Shown here piece by piece: positions 55,071 to 62,036 of a stretch of 64,000 nucleotides of DNA. The position numbers and the translations under genes are program-made. The notes under the pieces are model-generated. The model was not told the DNA's origin. It ran no database searches and saw only the letters and a list, made by a program, of their open reading frames with translations. The stretch is from Loktanella sp. DSM 29012 (lineage in GTDB: Bacteria; Pseudomonadota; Alphaproteobacteria; Rhodobacterales; Rhodobacteraceae). Location of the stretch: the NCBI RefSeq assembly GCF_900110705.1, contig NZ_FOEJ01000009.1, positions 1-64,000 of the forward strand. The letters are read 5' to 3'. Numbering within the stretch: the first letter of the stretch is position 1; every line of letters begins with the position of its first letter.

Positions 55071-56081
55071 TTAGAGCGGATTTGCCTCTGCAAACTTGCG
55101 AAAGAACGCAAGGTAGGCGCGATCGGGGTCATCGGCGGGTGCCTTGCCCCGCGACCAGTCGCGCCAGGCGGATTCAATGTAGTAGATATCATAGCCCGGG
55201 AACCGCATCCGGGCCGTTTCATACGTCTGGGTCTGCAGGGCCGCACCCTTGGCATCCAGTTGCCCGGGGCGCGGGCGCAGGTCAGGATCATCGGTGGCGC
55301 GTTGGCGCCGCCCGGTGCTGGCAAAGCTGAGGGCCCGTTCCGCCTTGCCCGTCGCATCACCGTCCTTGCGCCACCAGCGCAATTCGACATGGGTGACACT
55401 GCGGCCGGTCTTGATCGGGTTGATTTCGACCATGTAGTCGGACAGCGCGCAGACCTCTTCGACGGCGGGTTCGATCGCACGCAACCGCAGGTTCGACCAT
55501 GATGTCAGCTTGCCCTTGGGCACACCCAGCACACCGCGAATGGCATCCAAAGTAAATTTCTCAGACGATTTCCAACGCAGGTTGCCGCGTTTCTGCACCA
55601 TCTCGTAGAGTGTCAGCGCATATTTGGACGTCAGCGCGAACATGACCTCGCGCTGCAGGCGCGCAAAAACGGTGGAATTGCGGATCACCTTGCGCAGGCG
55701 CGCCGGGATTTCGTATTCGAACAACCCGTCGCCGCGCGCCATTTCGACGTTGCCACCCAGTAGCTGCACCCGTTCGATCGCCGGCTTGCCGTCCCAGGTC
55801 ACCTCCATCTTGACGATGGACGACATCAGCCGTTCGATGGATTCACCGATCCGGTCATTGGAATTGTGGCTGCCGCGCAGATCCGCCTTGGCGATGACAT
55901 GCGTGACGGGTTTGTCGATCGCGTCCCAAGCGTTTTCCAGCAGCTGGTTATAGATGCGCCGATCGGCCAGCGTCAGCGGCGTCACCTCGACCAGGTCGAC
56001 CAGTTCGCCAGGTTTGATCAGCGTATCGGCACTGGGCCGCGCGTCGAGTGTACGGTAGGATGTCTGCGTCGGTTTTGCCAT
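55071..56081 (-). CDS. Plasmid replication initiator, probably Rep_3/RepB superfamily
   Basis: A 336-residue initiator. The N-terminal winged helix region (VEVTPLTLADRRIYNQLLENA) and the second winged helix (LTSKYALTLYEMVQKRGNLR, then SEKFTLDAIRGVLG) fit iteron-binding initiators of the Rep_3 type. The long open frame reaches 56669, but GGAAAG precedes ATG 56081 and the upstream part is iteron DNA. It presumably binds the 22-bp repeats beside it and may repress itself. Divergent from parA. Confidence 0.82.
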   Translation of the reverse strand: MAKPTQTSYRTLDARPSADTLIKPGELVDLVEVTPLTLADRRIYNQLLENAWDAIDKPVTHVIAKADLRGSHNSNDRIGESIERLMSSIVKMEVTWDGKPAIERVQLLGGNVEMARGDGLFEYEIPARLRKVIRNSTVFARLQREVMFALTSKYALTLYEMVQKRGNLRWKSSEKFTLDAIRGVLGVPKGKLTSWSNLRLRAIEPAVEEVCALSDYMVEINPIKTGRSVTHVELRWWRKDGDATGKAERALSFASTGRRQRATDDPDLRPRPGQLDAKGAALQTQTYETARMRFPGYDIYYIESAWRDWSRGKAPADDPDRAYLAFFRKFAEANPL

Positions 56082-56152
56082 CTGCGCACTTTCCGTTACG
56101 TGCTTGCGCTTACTTTTGTATGATAATCTGTGTAAGTCAAGCGCGCGGGGCA

Positions 56153-56168
56153 GCACCCGATCTGTAAG
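56153..56168 (+). repeat. Outlying degenerate iteron near rep
   Basis: GCACCCGATCTGTAAG matches the iteron unit at 56256 in 12 of 16 positions, and both are followed by a TTTCG stretch. It lies about 70 bases upstream of the rep start, a good position for Rep autorepression. Confidence 0.45.
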
Positions 56169-56255
56169 GTTTCGACCACCACCCGCGGCCCGCCGCGAAT
56201 CGCAAAGGGCATGAAAACAGGGGATCGCCACTCGTGCCGATTCGACCAGATCGAG

Positions 56256-56360
56256 CCACCCGAAACGTAAGATTTCGCCCACCCCAGAGGTAAGGACAGA
56301 CCACCCCAGACGTATCGCCATCCCACCCCAGACGTAGCGCAAACCATCCCAAGCCGTAAG
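56256..56360 (+). repeat. Five 22-bp iterons of the replication origin
   Basis: Units start at 56256, 56279, 56301, 56323 and about 56344 (spacing 23, 22, 22, 21). The conserved part is CCACCCCAGACGTA; variants are CCACCCGAAACGTA, CCACCCCAGAGGTA and CCATCCCAAGCCGTA. Helical-phase spacing next to an initiator gene is the standard architecture of an iteron origin. Confidence 0.8.
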
Positions 56361-56667
56361 GGATAGGGCTGCGCGGGCCTTGCGGGGTAGGGGGACCAGG
56401 CTGCCGAACAGATGAATCCGAATATCTGAACAGATCGGGTTTTTCTGGATTTTGATTTTGCAGGGGGGCCAATTGCATGGCTGACACGCTAGACTGCCAT
56501 CAACACCCGGATCAGATGGCATATTGCTAGTCGCACCTGCGCAACTTCCAATGCTGGACTGTAACTGCACCAGGGTTCGATTTTTGAATGGCGTACCGCT
56601 GAATATCGCACTTGTCTGCAAAGGCCGCACAGGGCATTCTCTTGCAAAACAATATGGCGGACAGGTC

Positions 56668-57867
56668 ATGGAAGAGCAGAGCTACCCAATCGAGCTGGCA
56701 GAGATCGACGCCCTTGCATCACGTGCAGGGCGTGTCATCGAAAAGTTGCGGGCGCGGGTGTTTTCACCGGGCACGGCCAAGACGCTGGATGTGCGCTATA
56801 ACGTACGCACCGCCGCCGAAATGTGCGGCCGCACCGAAAAGGCGATCCGCGACGCAGAGGATGACGGACGGCTACCCACACCTGACAAGGACCCCGATAC
56901 CAACCGGCGCACAGGCTATTCACTGGCCGACGTGAACCGCATGCGCGAGGTATTCGGGACACTACCGCACCGTGCGCCTGATGATCCTGCGATGGTGCTG
57001 GCGATCCAGAACTTCAAAGGTGGGGTTGGCAAATCCACGGTTGTCGCACATTTGGCGCAATACCTGGCACAAAAGGGCTACCGCGTTTGCGTCGTCGATT
57101 GTGACAGCCAGGCCTCGACCACCAGCGTGTTCGGGCTGAACCCCGATGTGGACGTCGACGAAGACGAAGACACGCTCTATCCGTTCTTTCGCCACGGCGG
57201 GCCGTCCACGCTGCATTATGCCTTGCGGGCGACCTATTGGCCGGGCATCGCACTGATCCCGGCAAACCTGGGGCTGTATGACGCCGAATACGAATTTGCA
57301 GCACGGATGGTGCGCGAACAGGATTTCGTTCTTGATAGACTAAGGACGGGGTTAGAGACGATTTCCGACCAGTTTGACGTCATCCTGCTGGACCCGCCGC
57401 CCGCGCTTGGCATGATCTCACTTTCCGTGTTGCGGGCCGCGAATGCGATCGTCGTACCTGCACCGCCCAACAACATCGACTTTGGCTCGACCGCGCATTT
57501 TCTGAAAATGATGTCCAGCACGCTGGGCGAGCTTGCGCAACATGGCGGCACGCGGGGGTATGACTTTGTTAAGATACTCGCCACCAAGATGAACGACCAG
57601 AAAAGCGCGCATCAGGCGATCAAGCGGATGATGGACGCGGTGTTCCCGCAAGACATGCTGAACGCCGTGTTGAAGGACAGTGCCGAAATCGACAACGCCG
57701 CCGCCAACCTGATGACGGTTTACGAGTTGACGGGGGCTGCGACACGGTCGGAGACGCACAAGCGCTGCCGGGTCTATCTGGACGCCGTTGGCCGTGAGAT
57801 AGAGACTGAAATTCGCAAGACATGGCCCAGTCACACCGCGCGCCTGCGCAAGGAGGGGATCCTATGA
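56668..57867 (+). CDS. parA: Plasmid partition ATPase ParA
   Basis: A 399-residue protein. An N-terminal MerR-like DNA-binding region (VRTAAEMCGRTEKAIRDAED) is followed by the ATPase domain with the deviant Walker A FKGGVGKSTVVAHLAQYLA near residue 118 and Walker B VILLDPPPALGM. This N-terminal extension is typical of type Ia plasmid ParA that also represses its operon. GGCGGA precedes ATG 56668. It overlaps parB as ATGA. Confidence 0.92.
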   Translation: MEEQSYPIELAEIDALASRAGRVIEKLRARVFSPGTAKTLDVRYNVRTAAEMCGRTEKAIRDAEDDGRLPTPDKDPDTNRRTGYSLADVNRMREVFGTLPHRAPDDPAMVLAIQNFKGGVGKSTVVAHLAQYLAQKGYRVCVVDCDSQASTTSVFGLNPDVDVDEDEDTLYPFFRHGGPSTLHYALRATYWPGIALIPANLGLYDAEYEFAARMVREQDFVLDRLRTGLETISDQFDVILLDPPPALGMISLSVLRAANAIVVPAPPNNIDFGSTAHFLKMMSSTLGELAQHGGTRGYDFVKILATKMNDQKSAHQAIKRMMDAVFPQDMLNAVLKDSAEIDNAAANLMTVYELTGAATRSETHKRCRVYLDAVGREIETEIRKTWPSHTARLRKEGIL

Positions 57868-58814
57868 GCAAGAAGCACGACGCCATTTTTGACGACATCC
57901 TGAACGATCTGGGTGCAGATGAAACGCTGGAACCGCGCGGGTCTGCCCGGTTTCTGAAACGATCCAACGCGATGGCCGATCAGGTCGGCGGGCAGCGTCA
58001 GGAAAAGGTGTTGCGGCTGGTCGATCCGGCCACCTGCGTGATGTGGAAAGGGCATAACCGCGCCTATGACCTGCTGACGGCCGAAAACTGCGCTGACCTG
58101 ATCGAAGGGCTGCGCGCACAGGGCCAGCAAGAGTTCCCCGCGATCGTGCGCAAGCTGGACGGCACGGATGCAGAATACGAGGTGATCTGCGGCGCGCGAC
58201 GGCATTTCGCGGTGTCCTGGCTGCGGGCGAACAATTACCCCCAATTCCGCTATCTGATCGAAGAGCGCGACCTGACCGACGAAGAGGCGTTTCGCCTTGC
58301 CGATATCGAAAACCGCGACCGCGAGGACATCAGCGATTATGAACGCGCGCAGGATTACGCCCGCGCGGTAGAGACCTATTACGGTGGTCAGCAAAAGGTC
58401 ATGGCCGACCGTTTGCAAGTGTCGCCCGCGTTTCTGTCGCGGTTCCTGCAACTGGCGAAGCTGGACCCGCGGATCGTCGCGGCCTTTCCGTCGATCCGAG
58501 AGGTACGCGAACTGCACGCGCGTCAGCTGCGCGCCGTGATGGTTAAGGACGATGCGGCAGAACGTGTGCTGGTTGAGGCTGACCGCATCGCGGGGCAGGG
58601 GATGACGGCGGCCGAGGTGATGACCCGGCTCAAGGCGGCAGGCAAGGCACCCCGCAAGCGTCGCGCCAACGACAATGTTTACACGCATCCGCTGGGGAAT
58701 GTTGCGATGCACCGGCAGGGCACAACGACGGCGCTGAAATTTTCCAGCACCCTGCCGGATGCGGCGATCCGTGCGGCAGTCGAATCCTATCTCAAGGATC
58801 GTGCAAAGGGCTAA
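57864..58814 (+). CDS. parB: Plasmid partition protein ParB
   Basis: A 316-residue ParB/RepB-type protein. The ParB N-terminal domain includes CGARRHFAVSWLRANN (box II, with Ala where many have Glu) and DIENRDREDISDYERAQDYA. The helix-turn-helix is VMADRLQVSPAFLSRFLQLA. A strong AGGAGGGG precedes the ATG. The stop codon is one base into the right-hand palindrome. Confidence 0.92.
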   Translation: MSKKHDAIFDDILNDLGADETLEPRGSARFLKRSNAMADQVGGQRQEKVLRLVDPATCVMWKGHNRAYDLLTAENCADLIEGLRAQGQQEFPAIVRKLDGTDAEYEVICGARRHFAVSWLRANNYPQFRYLIEERDLTDEEAFRLADIENRDREDISDYERAQDYARAVETYYGGQQKVMADRLQVSPAFLSRFLQLAKLDPRIVAAFPSIREVRELHARQLRAVMVKDDAAERVLVEADRIAGQGMTAAEVMTRLKAAGKAPRKRRANDNVYTHPLGNVAMHRQGTTTALKFSSTLPDAAIRAAVESYLKDRAKG

Positions 58815-58829
58815 TTGCCAATTGGCAAT
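58814..58829. repeat. Partition-site candidate, right copy
   Basis: Second perfect copy of ATTGCCAATTGGCAAT. Its first base is the last base of the parB stop codon. It mirrors the copy at 55026 on the other side of the module. Confidence 0.6.
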
Positions 58830-58867
58830 CACCTGTATTTAGCTTTTAAATCAGATGGATACCGGAT

Positions 58868-58897
58868 TTTTGGGTGCGCAATCTCGCGCACCCAAAA
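58868..58897. repeat. 12-bp-arm palindrome between converging parB and mrpG
   Basis: TTTTGGGTGCGC and GCGCACCCAAAA are perfect arms around AATCTC. It lies between converging genes, so termination is the obvious role. However, the T-run precedes the stem on both strands instead of following it, so it is not a canonical intrinsic terminator. Confidence 0.5.
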
Positions 58898-58904
58898 TGT
58901 AAGA

Positions 58905-59267
58905 TCAGGCTCCGGTGTTCTTGGCGTCGGTCGCCCAGATCTTGTCCTGCGGCGGTGGCGGCACGTCGGTATGTTTGCGGCGGCCATGCAGGTGCGTTTT
59001 CGAGATGAAGTTTCCGGTGATCGGGGCAGTCACAAAGAGGAACGCCATGATCAGCACCTCGTTCAGCGACCCGTCGCCATAGGCAAAGGCATTGAGCATC
59101 GACGCCACCAACAGCGATCCGATGCCAAGGGTTGAGGCCTTGGTCGGGGCATGCAGGCGCGACATGCAATTGTCGAGTTTCAGCAGACCAAAGGAGCCCA
59201 CCAGAATGAACAGGGCGCCAACGGCGAGCGACGCGACGATCAGGATGTCGAGGATTGTTGCGATCAT
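58905..59267 (-). CDS. mrpG: Na+/H+ antiporter subunit G
   Basis: A 120-residue subunit of the Mrp antiporter with three membrane segments and the family core GSFGLLKLDNCMSRLHAPTK. A hydrophilic tail rich in proline follows. The start overlaps mrpF as ATGA. Last gene of the operon. Confidence 0.93.
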   Translation of the reverse strand: MIATILDILIVASLAVGALFILVGSFGLLKLDNCMSRLHAPTKASTLGIGSLLVASMLNAFAYGDGSLNEVLIMAFLFVTAPITGNFISKTHLHGRRKHTDVPPPPQDKIWATDAKNTGA

Positions 59268-59533
59268 TCGATGATGTCCCCCCGCAGCACGAAACGACAC
59301 AGCGCGACCGATGAGACAAAGCCCAGCATGGCGATGATCAGCGCGCTTTCGTAATAGACGGCGGTGCCCCAGTGGATGCCAAGCAGGACGATCAGGGCGA
59401 TGGCGTTGATGACCATCGTATCAAGTGCCAGGATACGGTCACCGACCATGGGTCCACGCACAAGGCGGACCATGGCGAGGATCTGGGCAAGGCCGACCAC
59501 GGCCATTGCGATGATAACGGCTGTTCCAATCAT
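59264..59533 (-). CDS. mrpF: Na+/H+ antiporter subunit F
   Basis: An 89-residue subunit with three membrane segments and the conserved VRLVRGPMVGDRILALDT. It overlaps mrpE and mrpG by four bases each. Confidence 0.93.
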   Translation of the reverse strand: MIGTAVIIAMAVVGLAQILAMVRLVRGPMVGDRILALDTMVINAIALIVLLGIHWGTAVYYESALIIAMLGFVSSVALCRFVLRGDIIE

Positions 59534-60036
59534 TCCTCAAATATCCTTTTCAGGCGGGATTCGTAGCGGGCCTTGATGTCGTCGCGCACGGCGTCGGGGT
59601 CGGGTGCGTCAAGCGCATGCACCAGCAGGGCCGTGCCATCGGCCGACAGGTCCGCGCTGACGGTGCCGGGGGTCAGGGTGATGGTGCCGGCCAGCATGGT
59701 GATGGCCTCTGGCGTGCGCAGGTCCAGCGGGATGACGACCCAGTTGGGCTGCATGGCGGCGTTCGATTTGAACAGCACGATCCGTGCGACCTCGATGTTT
59801 GCGACGACCACGTCCCACATCACCAGCGCGAGGTAATTCACCAAACGCCAGGGTTTGGGCAGAGGGGGACGGTTCGGCCAATAGGCTGCCGTCGTGATCG
59901 GGATGATAAAGCCCAGGATCAGGCCCATCACCACTGTGCCCAGCGTGATGGTGTTTTGCAGCAGACACCATACCACGACCAGGATCAGCGTCAGGATCGG
60001 GTGCGGAAAGATCCGGTAGAGCAGGCGCAGGGGCAT
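59530..60036 (-). CDS. mrpE: Na+/H+ antiporter subunit E
   Basis: A 168-residue subunit with N-terminal membrane segments and the conserved soluble part PEAITMLAGTITLTPGTVSA, then LLVHALDA. ATG 60036 is one base past the mrpD stop. The longer frame to 60081 overlaps mrpD and is unlikely. Confidence 0.92.
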   Translation of the reverse strand: MPLRLLYRIFPHPILTLILVVVWCLLQNTITLGTVVMGLILGFIIPITTAAYWPNRPPLPKPWRLVNYLALVMWDVVVANIEVARIVLFKSNAAMQPNWVVIPLDLRTPEAITMLAGTITLTPGTVSADLSADGTALLVHALDAPDPDAVRDDIKARYESRLKRIFEE

Positions 60037-60037
60037 A

Positions 60038-61660
60038 TCAGTAACCTTCCTCGGCCGTGGCGGCATCGCCGCCGGTGTCATCGCCGTAGTCGCCGCTTTC
60101 GATCACCTTGCCTTCGGTTGTCAGGACAACGTCGATATAGGGCGCGGGGTTGAACAGCTGTGCTGCGGTTGCATCCATGGTTCGCATCACGGGACCGGCG
60201 AACAGGGTCAGCGCGACCAGCATCGTCAGCGTGCCACCGATGGCCACGACAGGCAGCACGGGCGGGGCAGGAACCTGTTCGGGGGTGTTGGATTCGTCCG
60301 CTTCGCTGTCAGGTACGGTGGTTTCGGCTGCGACCTGATGCGATTTCCAGAAAATCTGGCTGCCCGCGCGACCAAAGCCTACGACCGCGATCAGCGACCC
60401 GATCAGGATTGCGGTCCAGATCCACGCCTCCAGCGGGTGATCCAGGGCTGCGGTCATGACCAGCAGTTTTCCGATGAACCCCGACAGTGGTGGCAGGCCG
60501 GTCATGGCGATGGCCGCGACAAAGAACATGCCGGCCACCAGCGCCCCGCCCGCGATGGGGGCCGCGTTGCGCAGGTGCACGCCCATGTCGCCGCGCCGGT
60601 CGCGCATCACGTCCACCAGCAAGAACAGCGCCGCGGCGGCAAAGGTCGAATGCACGGCATAATACAGCGCTGCGGCAATGCCTTGTGGTGTGAACACCGA
60701 TACCGCCGCCAGCAACAGACCCATGGAGCCGATGACAGAAAAGGCGACCAGACGGTCGACGCGGTTGGACCCCAGTACGCCGATCATGCCCATCATGAGC
60801 GTTAGCAATGCGGCGGGCATCATCCATGTGTCGAACAGACCCTGCGTCAGCGACAGGTCCGTCGGGAACACCAGCGTATAGACGCGGATGATGCAATAGG
60901 CGCCGACCTTGGTCATGATCGCGAACAGGGCCGCGACGGGGGCAGGGGCCTCGGCATAGCTGGCAGGCAACCAGAAGTGCAGCGGAAGGAGTGCCGCCTT
61001 GATCGCGAAAACCAGCAGCAGCAGGACGGCGGCGACCCGGATGCCGGCGGTATCGGCAGGGTCGAGCGCGGCCACCCGCACGGCAAGGTCGGCCATGTTC
61101 AGCGTGCCGGTCTGCGCATAAAGCGTGCCGAGCGCGAACAGAAACAGCGTCGACCCCAGCAGGTTGAACAGCACGTATTGCGTGCCCGCGCGCAACCGGT
61201 CGGCCCCGCCGCCGTGGATCATCAGACCGTAGCTGGCGATCAGCAGGATTTCAAAGAACACGAACAGGTTGAACATGTCGCCAGTCAGAAAGGCGCCCAT
61301 GATCCCCATGATCTGGAACTGGAACAGCGGATGGAAATGCCGCCCCCGTTCATCCCAACCCGACCCGATGGCATAAAGCAGGACCAGCGGCGCCAGAATG
61401 GCGGTGATCAGCACCATCAGCGTCGACAGCCGATCCGCGACCAGCACGATTCCGAACGGGGCCTGCCAGTTGCCCAGCTGATAGATGTCGATGGTGCCGT
61501 CGGATGCGCGCCAGAACAGACCGATGGCCAGCGCCAGCGTCAGGACCGATCCGGCCAGCGAAAAGGTGCGTTGCAAAACCCGGTGATAGCGCGTGACCAT
61601 CACCAGGATTGCCGCCAGCATGCCCGGCAGCAGAATGGGCAGGATCAACCAATGGGTCAT
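60038..61660 (-). CDS. mrpD: Na+/H+ antiporter subunit D
   Basis: A 540-residue NuoM/NuoN-like proton-translocating membrane subunit with about fourteen segments. Characteristic stretches are TGDMFNLFVFFEILLIASY, PLHFWLPASYAEAPAPVAAL and LPPLSGFIGKLLV. The acidic C-terminal tail is longer than usual. Confidence 0.94.
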   Translation of the reverse strand: MTHWLILPILLPGMLAAILVMVTRYHRVLQRTFSLAGSVLTLALAIGLFWRASDGTIDIYQLGNWQAPFGIVLVADRLSTLMVLITAILAPLVLLYAIGSGWDERGRHFHPLFQFQIMGIMGAFLTGDMFNLFVFFEILLIASYGLMIHGGGADRLRAGTQYVLFNLLGSTLFLFALGTLYAQTGTLNMADLAVRVAALDPADTAGIRVAAVLLLLVFAIKAALLPLHFWLPASYAEAPAPVAALFAIMTKVGAYCIIRVYTLVFPTDLSLTQGLFDTWMMPAALLTLMMGMIGVLGSNRVDRLVAFSVIGSMGLLLAAVSVFTPQGIAAALYYAVHSTFAAAALFLLVDVMRDRRGDMGVHLRNAAPIAGGALVAGMFFVAAIAMTGLPPLSGFIGKLLVMTAALDHPLEAWIWTAILIGSLIAVVGFGRAGSQIFWKSHQVAAETTVPDSEADESNTPEQVPAPPVLPVVAIGGTLTMLVALTLFAGPVMRTMDATAAQLFNPAPYIDVVLTTEGKVIESGDYGDDTGGDAATAEEGY

Positions 61661-62034
61661 GATTGGGCCCCCGCGCGCGCTTGGTCATCGGCCGCATCTG
61701 GTTCGGTGTCCGCGTTGGGGGTGTCCACCATGTCGTCGTCATTGGCGAGCCATGACCCCAGCGCCACGATCACCACGACAGCGGTCATGCCGAATGAAAT
61801 CACGATGGCGGTCAGCACCAGCGCCTGCGGCAGGGGGTCGGAATAGATGTCCACCCCGTCGGTCAGCACGGCCGGGGCATTGGGCAGCAGGCGGCCCGAT
61901 CCGAACAGGAACACGTTGACGGCGTAGGTCAGCAGCGAAATTCCGATGATCACCGGAAAGGTCCGCAGCCGCAGCACCATGTAGATCCCCGATGCCGTGA
62001 GCATGCCCACGGCGGTTGCGACAAGAAGTTCCAT
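61657..62034 (-). CDS. mrpC: Na+/H+ antiporter subunit C
   Basis: A 125-residue NuoK-like subunit with three membrane segments and the motif GIYMVLRLRTFPVIIGISLL, then DPLPQALVLTAIVISFG. It overlaps mrpD as ATGA and follows mrpA by two bases. Confidence 0.93.
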   Translation of the reverse strand: MELLVATAVGMLTASGIYMVLRLRTFPVIIGISLLTYAVNVFLFGSGRLLPNAPAVLTDGVDIYSDPLPQALVLTAIVISFGMTAVVVIVALGSWLANDDDMVDTPNADTEPDAADDQARAGAQS

Positions 62035-62036
62035 GT

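Larger units (their letters stand above)
56082..56667. other. Probable replication origin region
   Basis: A 586-base gene-free gap between divergent rep and parA. It holds five 22-bp iterons, one degenerate outlying copy near rep, an AT-rich patch at 56110-56140 suited to unwinding or to the rep promoter, and a long leader before parA. No other gene is supported here. Confidence 0.7.

Noticed and set aside
56256-56360. CRISPR array
   Set aside because: The repeats are only about 14 conserved bases at 22-base spacing with no unique 30-base spacers, and lie next to a rep gene. They are iterons.
55071-56669. Extended 532-residue rep protein
   Set aside because: The extra 196 residues are read from iteron DNA. 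A good ribosome site precedes the internal ATG at 56081.
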